A stretch of DNA of 64,000 nucleotides from Myxococcales bacterium. Lineage in GTDB: Bacteria > Myxococcota_A > Polyangia > Polyangiales > JAFGIB01. The position numbers were made by a program, and so were the translations under genes. The stretch lies in the NCBI GenBank assembly GCA_029880325.1, contig JAOUOP010000027.1:1-64000 (forward strand), in the 5' to 3' direction. Under the pieces are notes generated by a model that was not told where the DNA came from, made no database searches, and saw nothing but the letters and a program-made list of their open reading frames with translations. This document shows, piece after piece, positions 18,374-27,291 of the stretch (position 1 is the first letter of the stretch; each line of letters opens with the position of its first letter).

Positions 18374-21231
18374 GGTTTCAGGGCCGGACAAAGGGTCGCT
18401 TCGAGAGACCAAATGCTGTCGCGTTCGAGACCACTCGACCGGGAGCCCAGCCGCTGAGGGAAGACGGGCCAGTTGCCCTAGGTCGCCAGTCGGGCAAGGA
18501 GTTTACACAGAAGCCTGTGGCTGGAACCTTCACGCCAGGTTCTGACCAGCTGAGTTCGCGAACAACCGAAGGTAAAGGCAATATCGGGCGCTCACTGCAG
18601 GTACGGCGACCGGGCAGCGGCGCAAGAGTCCGGGCCTCGCGGCTAGGGCCCATCGCAGTTCAGGTGGCTCGATGGTCTTTGGTCGCCGTGGTGTGCTGTG
18701 CGGTTGGCCTGATGTTGGTCGGGACTCGAGACTTCGATATGAGTTCGGAAGGTCGGGTAACCGACGAACTTCTCGGCTACGAGATTACGCCTGTGGACGA
18801 GCTGTTGATCGGCCTGCCCGCCGGCATTCGTGCCGTTCAGCTTACGTCTTGGGCTCTGCTTCCGTCGTTGACGATCGACGACAGAAAGGGCGGAAACGTT
18901 TATGGGCTGAATGTCGCTCTACGGTGCCGCGGAGAGGGGGCCTGGCACTTGCGACGGCTCGGCTTTCGGTCGCCCCGCAGCTGGACTCATCGATTATCGA
19001 ACTGGCTTCCTGCTACAGGCAAGACCAAGACGCTGTTTGATGGAGACCGAGAAGAAAGCATTGCGACCCTCAGCGAGCCAAGAACCCTGGCGCTTGAGGT
19101 CGGCCGCTGTCTGAGCCGAGGGGGTCAGCTACGTCTACTGGCTCTTCCTGGGGAGCACGAACGCATTCTAGTGCGGTTGACCCATCGCACCAGCCGTACT
19201 GCGGTGGAGAGGGCCTTTGCACGCCGGGGATTGACGAGAGAAGCAGCGAGACGGCTGCTGGCCGAGGATGCAGCGCTTGGGTTCAGCGACCTTGGGGAAC
19301 GTGCGAAGGAGCATGCCCTGTCGTTCTGGGGGCGGCGCCTCACGGCGGCCGGACGCTCCGGCGATTCCTATCGAACGCGCAGGGTCATCGTGACTAGCAG
19401 GGGTTGGATGGAGCCTGAGAGTCCGAGTACGGACCAGGGTGTACGCTCTGTCGGACCGATTCGTAGCCTCGCGTACAATTTTAACGAACCTCTGCAGGCC
19501 CGTGTCTACGGTCCTGCCGACAGCACGGTCTGGGTTTGCGAGGGACCTGCGATGACAGAAAGTCAGTGTAGGTTCGTAGATGGTGGCCCACGCCTGAAGG
19601 ACGAATGCAGATGCAGAGAGATGAGGATTGGAAACGATGGGCACAGCGAGGTCGAACTCAGCGACGTTGGCGTGCGCTCGGTGATGCTTCGAGCTCGGTC
19701 CATGGTACCGCTCGCGCTTGCAGTCCGCGCCTCCAGTCTTAATGCCCAGGTTGGATCAAGGCGCCGCAGGCCACTGGACGACGGCTGGTATGCAATCCAG
19801 CCAGACGAACGACGTTTTCGCTATCACGCCCTGCACTCGACCGAATCAGTTCGCTTTGCTGTCGACGCTGCTTCCGGCCCCCTGCGGCTTAGCGTGCGCG
19901 CTGCAGGGCCTCGGGTCGGGGACTCCTCTGTGCTCTGGAGCGGGCAATTGCGATACGTTTGGCGAATGTCCACGGCAACAACTGCCGACTCTTTTGTCAA
20001 CATTGGATTGGCGGTGTCGGAATTCGACCGCTTTGAAGGCAAGCCGGGTGCAAGCGAGGCAGAGCGCTTCTATCTGCGCCCACCGCCTGGTGCGAAGGAG
20101 CTTTTGATATTCGGCGATCGGAATCTCGCCATGGCTGTTCACGTTGAGGAGCCCTACGTACGTGTAAACCCTCAACACGCGCCCTACATGGGATTGGGCG
20201 GTCTCGAGCATCGCTTTCTGCACGCTCCGCCGCAGTCGGCTCGATTTGCGCGGATCGAGCCGCTGAATCGAGGCGATCTGGAGGCCAATGGCCGGTCCCT
20301 GACCTTCGTCGGGCAGGTGCGTCTGGCGCCAAGCAAAGCGGCCGGAAAATCTCTCGGAGAGCGACCGCTGGATCCTGTGGGACATCCTCCCAGGCGCCAG
20401 CTTTGGGTCAAGCGAACGCTCGCCGACGACGACTCCCGGAAACCCGACCAGTCGGCCCGCTACTGGTACAGGGTTCAAGAAGGGCAGAGGGTTCTGGTGA
20501 AATCTCGGCGCGGGCGGATTCCTCGGCTGCGTGTGCGGTACGAGGTCGCGCGATCCATGCTTGGTCGCGAGTTCGATTTTTCTCTGGATGACGACTCAGT
20601 TCACGAAGGGACTCTGATCGTTCCGAGCGAGGAGTTCGCAGTCGAGATACCGGAGGGCTGGCACCGGTTAGGATATCAGGGGCTCGGGACGGAGGCGGTC
20701 GTCTTCGCGGACGCGAGACCGGCAGGCACGACACACGGCTATATCGTACGGTCTGTTTTTGAGCTCACCACAACGCGCTGGCTTGAGTTTCCAATCGATC
20801 GTAAAGAAGGGAAGCCGCTTCGGGTTGCACTCTTTGTGGTGACAGAGGAAGCAGCTGCGAGCTGGACGTTAACGTACGCCGTGCGGGGCAATCGCCGGAA
20901 ACGGCCATCACTGGCACCCTTTCGGCAGGTTTCCGATCGCGAGGGGCAGGTTATGGGGGTTTCAGGGGATCACGAACTCGGCACACTCTGGGAGTCAAGC
21001 CACGCCTTGTCGGACGAGCTGTCGCTAGCAGGCAGTGGTGTCTCGAAGGCGGTATTGCACCTTGGTGACGACCTATCCTCGCGGTACGTGCGCCTGCGCT
21101 TGCGCATTCCACGCACGGCCTCGGCGTCCAAAAGACTTTGGGTGCGTGCGGTCCTGATTGGTCAACATGCGCCATCGGCGTCTTCCGCGAGCCGTCGATG
21201 GCTATCGGCGAGTAAGCGTGATGATGTGTGA
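18370..21231 (+). CDS. membrane-anchored periplasmic protein of the polymer operon, family unknown
   Basis: A 953-residue protein starting at the ATG that overlaps the upstream stop as ATGA; a longer frame begins at 18328. The first ~95 residues are polar and basic. One membrane helix lies at about 99-118 (VARWSLVAVVCCAVGLMLVG), then some 830 residues probably face the periplasm. The rest looks beta-rich with no catalytic motif I recognise. A segment FNEPLQARVYGPADSTVWV resembles GRPLEFEVYGPTVVRLWM in the outer-membrane protein two genes downstream, suggesting a shared beta-sandwich module. Position and topology suggest a bridge between the inner-membrane synthase and the outer-membrane protein, like periplasmic adaptors of other export systems. 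This is inference. Confidence 0.8.
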   Translation: MRFQGRTKGRFERPNAVAFETTRPGAQPLREDGPVALGRQSGKEFTQKPVAGTFTPGSDQLSSRTTEGKGNIGRSLQVRRPGSGARVRASRLGPIAVQVARWSLVAVVCCAVGLMLVGTRDFDMSSEGRVTDELLGYEITPVDELLIGLPAGIRAVQLTSWALLPSLTIDDRKGGNVYGLNVALRCRGEGAWHLRRLGFRSPRSWTHRLSNWLPATGKTKTLFDGDREESIATLSEPRTLALEVGRCLSRGGQLRLLALPGEHERILVRLTHRTSRTAVERAFARRGLTREAARRLLAEDAALGFSDLGERAKEHALSFWGRRLTAAGRSGDSYRTRRVIVTSRGWMEPESPSTDQGVRSVGPIRSLAYNFNEPLQARVYGPADSTVWVCEGPAMTESQCRFVDGGPRLKDECRCREMRIGNDGHSEVELSDVGVRSVMLRARSMVPLALAVRASSLNAQVGSRRRRPLDDGWYAIQPDERRFRYHALHSTESVRFAVDAASGPLRLSVRAAGPRVGDSSVLWSGQLRYVWRMSTATTADSFVNIGLAVSEFDRFEGKPGASEAERFYLRPPPGAKELLIFGDRNLAMAVHVEEPYVRVNPQHAPYMGLGGLEHRFLHAPPQSARFARIEPLNRGDLEANGRSLTFVGQVRLAPSKAAGKSLGERPLDPVGHPPRRQLWVKRTLADDDSRKPDQSARYWYRVQEGQRVLVKSRRGRIPRLRVRYEVARSMLGREFDFSLDDDSVHEGTLIVPSEEFAVEIPEGWHRLGYQGLGTEAVVFADARPAGTTHGYIVRSVFELTTTRWLEFPIDRKEGKPLRVALFVVTEEAAASWTLTYAVRGNRRKRPSLAPFRQVSDREGQVMGVSGDHELGTLWESSHALSDELSLAGSGVSKAVLHLGDDLSSRYVRLRLRIPRTASASKRLWVRAVLIGQHAPSASSASRRWLSASKRDDV

Positions 21232-22294
21232 ATCGGCTAGGCTAGGGCCGAAAGGCTCGCTGCCGCTTCTGCTGCTAGCGCTAGGTTTCTGCACTGTGCA
21301 ATGTTGTGGTGCGTGTGGTTCTGGCCCAAGCGCGACCAAGGCTGAGCTCGGAGCGGCTCAGGTTGAACAGGCAAGAAAGTTTCGGCGCGCGCCGCCAGAG
21401 TTGCCTCGCGGCGTTCCGCTGCGGGCAAATGGGCACAAAGAGTTGGCTTCCAGGCTTCTCGGTACCCTTCAAGAGCTTCGAAGCAGAGGGAGAGGGGCCC
21501 GCTTTAGGCCTCCGATGGAAGACGAGGCACAGGGGTATCGTGACTGGACCTTACGGGCGCTTGAGGCGGCCAGCGAGTCCCGTGTGTCGCCGCGTCTGCC
21601 TTCCGGGTTCTCAAGATTCGACCTTCCGGACTCACCGATCATGGTTGTGAGCGAGTCGGGAGATTCGCTTCGTGGCGCCGGCGCCCTCGCGCTGCGTGAG
21701 GGCGCCGCCGCGCCTGTCGTTGTTGAGGCGCCCCATACGTTCTACGATCGCGGTACCCTGGAGATTGCAGTTGCGCTTTTTGCGGCGCTAGAGGCGCGAG
21801 CCCTGCTCATCAATACCGTTCATCGGTATCGAGGCAACGGCCTCGCTTCGATGGGCGGGCCACGGGGAAGCGCCTCCGATCCGGTTGCCGACGTCGCGCA
21901 CACTCCGAGGAGTTTTTTTGCCGCAGCCCATGAAGCAACCGCTCGAGCGCGTCCTGCACTGCTTGCCGTGCAGGTACACGGCTATCGCGACCAACGCGTG
22001 CCTGGCTTTGACGCCGTATTGAGCGCGGCCGGAAGCTCACTCGATCCGGAACACTTCGCCCATTGCATGGAGCACTATCTCACCGGTGCACGCGTTGGAG
22101 TCTACCCGCGGGACCTTCGAGATCTGGGAGGTACCCGGAACCGCCAGGCTCAGTCGAGTGTGCAGTTCGGGGCGCCCTTCCTTCATGTTGAACTTTCAGC
22201 GCGCCTGAGAGCGCGTTTGCGACAGCCGGGCCCTGGTCAATCGGCCTTTGCAGCTGCGTTTTTTTCAGTCTCCGAGGGTTCCTGCCGCCCATGA
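21221..22294 (+). CDS. poly-gamma-glutamate hydrolase-like exported protein
   Basis: A 357-residue protein. The N-terminus has a hydrophobic signal segment (SLPLLLLALGFCTV) followed by several cysteines (QCCGACG); no ideal lipobox is present, so lipidation is uncertain. The catalytic part has APH at 170-172, an RGTLE whose glutamate is residue 181, a histidine at 201 in NTVHRYRG, histidine 253 in VQVHGYRD, and a late HVELSARLR. This order (APH, GTxE, H, HG, then ELxxxLR) resembles phage and bacterial poly-gamma-glutamate hydrolases, which are zinc-dependent. It would trim or release polymer in the periplasm or at the surface. The start (ATG 21221 or 21224) overlaps the previous gene by 8-11 bases; its stop overlaps the next ATG as ATGA. 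N-formylglutamate amidohydrolase is an alternative relative. Confidence 0.75.
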   Translation: MMCESARLGPKGSLPLLLLALGFCTVQCCGACGSGPSATKAELGAAQVEQARKFRRAPPELPRGVPLRANGHKELASRLLGTLQELRSRGRGARFRPPMEDEAQGYRDWTLRALEAASESRVSPRLPSGFSRFDLPDSPIMVVSESGDSLRGAGALALREGAAAPVVVEAPHTFYDRGTLEIAVALFAALEARALLINTVHRYRGNGLASMGGPRGSASDPVADVAHTPRSFFAAAHEATARARPALLAVQVHGYRDQRVPGFDAVLSAAGSSLDPEHFAHCMEHYLTGARVGVYPRDLRDLGGTRNRQAQSSVQFGAPFLHVELSARLRARLRQPGPGQSAFAAAFFSVSEGSCRP

Positions 22295-25200
22295 GCGAGG
22301 GTGTCCTTGACGCGCGCGGGCCTCGTTTGTCGACACCGCAGGTTCTGCGTAGAAACGTAGCCGCTCTCGTCACGCTGTTCTGCTGGACGCGCGCCTCGAG
22401 CGTCGCGCAGCCGCTTCTTCCGGCTGAGATCCCGCCAGTGGTGGTCTTTGAGTGGTCTGCTGAGGAGGCACGAGGAAATATAGCGAAATTCAAGGATGGA
22501 ACGTTTTTCGTAAGCGGCCGTCGTGTCGCGATTGCTCGGGCCAAATCAGGAGACATGTTCGAGGTAGGTGGTGCGAATCTTCAGATGGGATTGGGCTATG
22601 GATCGGGTTCGCTACCTGACACAGTCGTGTGGTCGAGCGAGGGCGGGCGTCTCGCAGTTCCGGCCTGGTCGGCTGCGCGTTTCGTTGTGGTGCGGAGTCG
22701 AGATGGGCGGCGAAGAAAAGGCCGCCTGTCGCGCAGTGCCGAACCAAATGATGCCTTGTGGTGGATGCGCTTCGAACGCACCACAAAGGACTGGATCGAT
22801 GCCTTCGAGCCGGACGCGAGGGTTCCGCCCGTGATTCATGACGACCTTCACCAGAAGCTTCTGGAACTGCGTGCTCTTCAGCGTCTGGGTGTGGCTGCCG
22901 GCGTACCAAAGAAGCTTGTCCAGGAGCTCCTTCTTAAGCACTTCCAACGTTTTTCCGCGGTCGAGCGACCGTTGTCGCCAAACTTTATGCAGCCCTGCCC
23001 GGTGATTCACAGTCGATCTGCCCTCAAGGACCGAAATGCTCAAGCGCGTAATCGGTTGCAGGTCGGTGAACGCCTATCCGTCCAGGGGCCTTTCGGAGCG
23101 ACCCTCATGCTTGAGATCCGGGCTAGAGCGCCCGGAGAATACCGCGTCGAGCTGTGGCAGAACGGAATGCTCTACCGTGTCGTTGAAGGCCGCGCTAGGG
23201 CCTACCGGGCCTCCGAGCCCTGGTCGAAGCCCTTGCGACTACGGATGGCCGTAGAAAAATTTGCCGAGATTCGCGTGGTCCGCGGCGAGCTCCTCGTTGA
23301 GCACAAATGCCTGGAGCCTCGGTTGCGCTTTGGAGACCTGTTCGAGGCTCGCGCCGAGATTGCCCACAGCCAGAGCGCTAGGCTGCCAGCAGAGCTTCAG
23401 GCGATGCTCCGGTGGGTGCGTGCGCCGTCTCCGGGTAGTCGCCGTGCTCTCATCGAGCTCGCGCAGTCGGAGGCTGTCTCTCCGGCTGCCGCGGGGCTGT
23501 TGGCGCTATTGGCGATCGACTCAGGCTTGCTTGCGCCCGAAACACTCAGTCGCCTGCTGCAGATCGCACGCGAAGGCCTGAGCGTGCTGTCGGCGTCCGA
23601 TCGCGCGCGACTGCTGGACGCAATCGTGGTGCGAATATGGGTGAATCTTGCGCTTGAGCGGGGTCGGTCGAGCGGCAAACCTTTGATGCCGATCTTGGGC
23701 TCCCTTAGCGGTTTGGGTCGGGCGCTCGTGCTCTCGCTGCAGAGCGCCGAGCAACCGCTGACGCAGGGGGCTGCCCGCCCAAGCCGAGAACTTCTACAGT
23801 CTCTCGAGACCGAAGCATTTGTCTCTTCAGTTCAACCGAAGGCTGTGCGCCGGCTGCGAAAGCTGTGGTGGGACACCTTTCCCTACCGCAACGCCAGCCC
23901 GGAGGAGCCGGAGATCTGGACAGAAGAAGCGTTGATTCCGGATAGGGAGTTCGCTGGATCGGAGCAGTGCCAGCCGCCGTTGCTGCGTCCTAACCGGTGG
24001 ATATTTCTTAGAGACCGGATGGAACTCGAAGTGGCTGGCTCCGGGGGAAGCCATGCGCTGCTACAGGCGCGGTCTGTGGATCCGATCGCCGAGCTTGACA
24101 GCGTCCTGACGGTAGACGGTGTGGAAGCCGTAGTGCATGGTTCGGTGGGACTGGGGGCGCGTATGGCGGTCCGATCCGGACGTCGGAATTTATCCGTTCG
24201 CGGAGGACCGTTGCTGCTTCGGCTCGCAGTCGAGGGGACGCTACCCTGCGAGGGTCTTCGAGACCTCCAGCGCTGGCATGCAATCGGCCTGAGTCGGCGT
24301 TTCGTCGTTCCCGAGGCCGCTTCCGTGGGGCCCTCGGCGCGAGTCACCGTTGGACCGCGGTTGGGGCGCAGCCACGAGGTTCGTGTCGTGACCGGCCCTG
24401 ACGACTCCGGAAACAATGGGTCGGAGGCGAGTACTCGCCCGACCGTCCACGAGGCCTGGATCAGGGGCCGGTCGCGCGCCTGGTTTGAAGTTCCACTTCA
24501 GCCCGGACAAGCAGCACTCTCTCTGGAGTCGCATTCAGATATACGAGTGCGGGTGCAAGTTCGAAGTGCCCCCCTGCGGTCGGGCCGGGCCCGGCGAATC
24601 ACAACTCCGGCGGTTCCGAACGACGAACGGCCAGCCGAGCACATTCTCGCGCGGCTGCGTGCTGCCAGCCGCGCGCTTTCGTCAATGAAGGGCGTTGGGC
24701 GGCGCCCCGAAGTGTTGGCCGAGCGGGCCCGGGCACTGCGTGACCTCGGACAGCTCACCCTTGCCCGCGCCGACGAGGAAGCGCTTGGCGTCTCGAGTTC
24801 TGCTGGCCTCGGGCTCGAGGGGGGGCCAGATTCGATGTCAGGGTCATCGCACTTCGGTCTCCTATCACCTCTGGCTCCAGATGTCGTGGTTCTCAACGGC
24901 GCCGCTCGCATTGCACCGCTTGACGTGCCGGTCGATCGTGATGGCACTGCTGCCGCTTTGCTCTCGCTGCGCAGAGTCCGCAAAGGTGGCAATGGCCGAG
25001 GCCCTACTCAAGCACCGAACCATGGCGCGCACGACGGCAAGCTTCTGCTACAGGCTCTGACGCTCGAGCACGAAAAGAAGCGCCTCGAGGCCGCCGCGAC
25101 GTATGCCGTGATTGGAGGCGCCACGGGGTCTCCCTACGCCCTGTCCCGCGCGGCTCGCCTCTGCATCGAGCAGGCAGCGACGAGTCGAGACAAATCGGCT

Positions 25201-27291
25201 GCCATGCGCGCTCTGCAGCTGGGGGCCAGGGCCCGGCAGCTAGGCGACGCTCCGGGCGCGCTGGAACAACGTCTCGCACCCGTGCTCGAGTGGATACGTC
25301 CGGCCGCCGTCGATTCATCGGCAGGGACCTCCGTCTTGATACACGAGCGGGACATCGGTGCGAGTGCTGGATCCGAGGAAATCTCCCTTGCGAAACGCGC
25401 GAAAGCGGCTCTGCTGCTCGCGCCGTCAACTGCGACTCTGTTGTCCCGAGGTCAAAGACTTTTACTGCATATGGCTCCGAGGCAGGGAGCGCTGATCGAG
25501 GGAGCGTGCCTCGACATGTCGAGCGTCGAACTGCCCTGTCAGGTCGAATTGCAGGTTGCAGGCCGTGCTCGCGGCTGTCAACGCGAAGACCCACGCGAGG
25601 GTCTTTCCGGTTTCTCGCGTTCTATTCGCCGCTTTCGCTGCACAATTGCACCCGCCCGGTGGACTCGTGAAGCTTCCGTCTCGTTGGTAGCGAGCGACGA
25701 GGCGAACGCATGGATTTCTGTGCGCGATTCGCTCGGCAACGTCATTCCCGCGCACACTCGTTCGTCCTGGCACGAGTTCGACGTAGGACGTCCACTGGAA
25801 TTCGAAGTTTACGGTCCCACGGTCGTCAGGCTATGGATGCGCGCGCTACCGGCTAAGAAGACTTCTGTAGAGGCAGGCATCTGGTCCGGTGACTCGCGGC
25901 TGGGCCGTGAGGTCATCGAATTAAATGGGGATGCCGACCCAAACACGTCTCTTGCGCACGGATTGTACGCGCCCTCGTTTCGACCTGGTGTCGAGCAGAC
26001 TCAAGACCTCATTGTCGAGCACCAGGGACGAGTCAAAGTCAAACTGTCCGTCAAAGACGGACGTGCCTTGGCCATCCCGCGTGTTGCCACATTCAGACGT
26101 GATATGGACCGCCTTGCTGAGCGGATAGGCGGTGGGCCTCGGGCCGTGCAAGAAAAATCAAAGTCGGGGGCGCCGATCGACAGCATTTCGGCCATGGGGA
26201 TTGCCACTCAGGACCACACAGAATTTGCATCCGAACGCGAAATCGTATCGACCGCGGAGCGTTCAGACCATCTGGGTCCTGCGCCACTGGGAAGACGTTC
26301 CGCTACGACACGGCTCATGCCCGCTGAAAATGTCATTTCCCATGCCTACGGTGGTCGGGTCGGCGTGTCATCGCTGCAGCTTGATGAGGATGAGGCGGTC
26401 CGTGGCAGAGAGCTTCTGGAACTCCAAACGTTTGGATCGGTCAACGTGATTCAGAATCGCCTGTGGGTGGATGGACGCGGCGTCTTTAGGGACCGATGGA
26501 CGGCACCGAGTGCCGCCGGAGAAATCGGACTTGCTTACCTGCCTAAAGCGCGGTCATCGCTGGCACTGTCCGCTCGCGGGCGAGCCGTTGACCAACTCGT
26601 TGATGCAAACCATGCGACAGCGTCACGTTTGCAACTTGGTTTGCGAGCGAGCTGGACGCTGAGCCCGAACTTTCGGGTGCAGCCCATGGTGCGGGCAACG
26701 ACTCGGCACGGTCAGAAACCGAGCGCGGAACGCTATGATCTCGATCCGGAGATTTTTTCAGATTGGGGAGTTGCCAATTCCCAGACTGTGAGTGCAGCTT
26801 TGACCGTGACTAATCTCGTTGCATCCGATGCACTGCTGCGGCATCGCGTGAACTTTCGTATTGCGCCCAAGCAAGGTCTCGACCGTTTCGACCTAGCAAC
26901 GCTCTTCGATTTGGTGCCGGGTCCCCCGTCGACACCTTGGCTTTCACTTCGGGCCCAGCTAAGCCACCGTCCCACGAACTTCTGGCGCAAGAACGCCTTT
27001 TCGCGTTTTGGTCTGCTAATCGCTACAAGGCTATTGTCGTGGTCCTCGATCACAGACTCAATCGACCTGCGCTTTTCGTTTGAACCGCGCATCGACTACC
27101 GAGATGCCAGCTTCGAATCTCCCGCTGTTACCGCTCAGCTGACGTTTGAATGGCAAAGAATGCTGGGAGAGGGCATGCAGGCTTGGTCGCCTGGATCGCG
27201 CTTGCTCAGGCCATATCGGGAGGAGGGCAGCGGACTTCTGCGCACACGTACCGGTGGTTACCTGCAGCTGCCTTGGGAACAGACACCATGA
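22291..27291 (+). CDS. large periplasmic/outer-membrane protein with C-terminal beta barrel
   Basis: A 1666-residue protein starting at an ATGA overlap. The N-terminus has a positive stretch and a hydrophobic segment (NVAALVTLFCW) then VAQP, consistent with a signal peptide. The middle alternates beta-rich regions with helical, repeat-like stretches, for example about residues 390-540 and 790-1000. Residues from about 1357 to 1640 show alternating polar/hydrophobic strands typical of outer-membrane barrels (SSLALSARGRAVDQLVD, RLQLGLRASWTLSPNFRVQP, and SIDLRFSFEPRIDY near the end), although after the barrel-like part come about 30 residues with no terminal aromatic residue. It is probably the outer-membrane exit or anchoring component for the polymer. 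The family is not recognised; function is inferred from position and architecture. Confidence 0.78.
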   Translation: MSEGVLDARGPRLSTPQVLRRNVAALVTLFCWTRASSVAQPLLPAEIPPVVVFEWSAEEARGNIAKFKDGTFFVSGRRVAIARAKSGDMFEVGGANLQMGLGYGSGSLPDTVVWSSEGGRLAVPAWSAARFVVVRSRDGRRRKGRLSRSAEPNDALWWMRFERTTKDWIDAFEPDARVPPVIHDDLHQKLLELRALQRLGVAAGVPKKLVQELLLKHFQRFSAVERPLSPNFMQPCPVIHSRSALKDRNAQARNRLQVGERLSVQGPFGATLMLEIRARAPGEYRVELWQNGMLYRVVEGRARAYRASEPWSKPLRLRMAVEKFAEIRVVRGELLVEHKCLEPRLRFGDLFEARAEIAHSQSARLPAELQAMLRWVRAPSPGSRRALIELAQSEAVSPAAAGLLALLAIDSGLLAPETLSRLLQIAREGLSVLSASDRARLLDAIVVRIWVNLALERGRSSGKPLMPILGSLSGLGRALVLSLQSAEQPLTQGAARPSRELLQSLETEAFVSSVQPKAVRRLRKLWWDTFPYRNASPEEPEIWTEEALIPDREFAGSEQCQPPLLRPNRWIFLRDRMELEVAGSGGSHALLQARSVDPIAELDSVLTVDGVEAVVHGSVGLGARMAVRSGRRNLSVRGGPLLLRLAVEGTLPCEGLRDLQRWHAIGLSRRFVVPEAASVGPSARVTVGPRLGRSHEVRVVTGPDDSGNNGSEASTRPTVHEAWIRGRSRAWFEVPLQPGQAALSLESHSDIRVRVQVRSAPLRSGRARRITTPAVPNDERPAEHILARLRAASRALSSMKGVGRRPEVLAERARALRDLGQLTLARADEEALGVSSSAGLGLEGGPDSMSGSSHFGLLSPLAPDVVVLNGAARIAPLDVPVDRDGTAAALLSLRRVRKGGNGRGPTQAPNHGAHDGKLLLQALTLEHEKKRLEAAATYAVIGGATGSPYALSRAARLCIEQAATSRDKSAAMRALQLGARARQLGDAPGALEQRLAPVLEWIRPAAVDSSAGTSVLIHERDIGASAGSEEISLAKRAKAALLLAPSTATLLSRGQRLLLHMAPRQGALIEGACLDMSSVELPCQVELQVAGRARGCQREDPREGLSGFSRSIRRFRCTIAPARWTREASVSLVASDEANAWISVRDSLGNVIPAHTRSSWHEFDVGRPLEFEVYGPTVVRLWMRALPAKKTSVEAGIWSGDSRLGREVIELNGDADPNTSLAHGLYAPSFRPGVEQTQDLIVEHQGRVKVKLSVKDGRALAIPRVATFRRDMDRLAERIGGGPRAVQEKSKSGAPIDSISAMGIATQDHTEFASEREIVSTAERSDHLGPAPLGRRSATTRLMPAENVISHAYGGRVGVSSLQLDEDEAVRGRELLELQTFGSVNVIQNRLWVDGRGVFRDRWTAPSAAGEIGLAYLPKARSSLALSARGRAVDQLVDANHATASRLQLGLRASWTLSPNFRVQPMVRATTRHGQKPSAERYDLDPEIFSDWGVANSQTVSAALTVTNLVASDALLRHRVNFRIAPKQGLDRFDLATLFDLVPGPPSTPWLSLRAQLSHRPTNFWRKNAFSRFGLLIATRLLSWSSITDSIDLRFSFEPRIDYRDASFESPAVTAQLTFEWQRMLGEGMQAWSPGSRLLRPYREEGSGLLRTRTGGYLQLPWEQTP

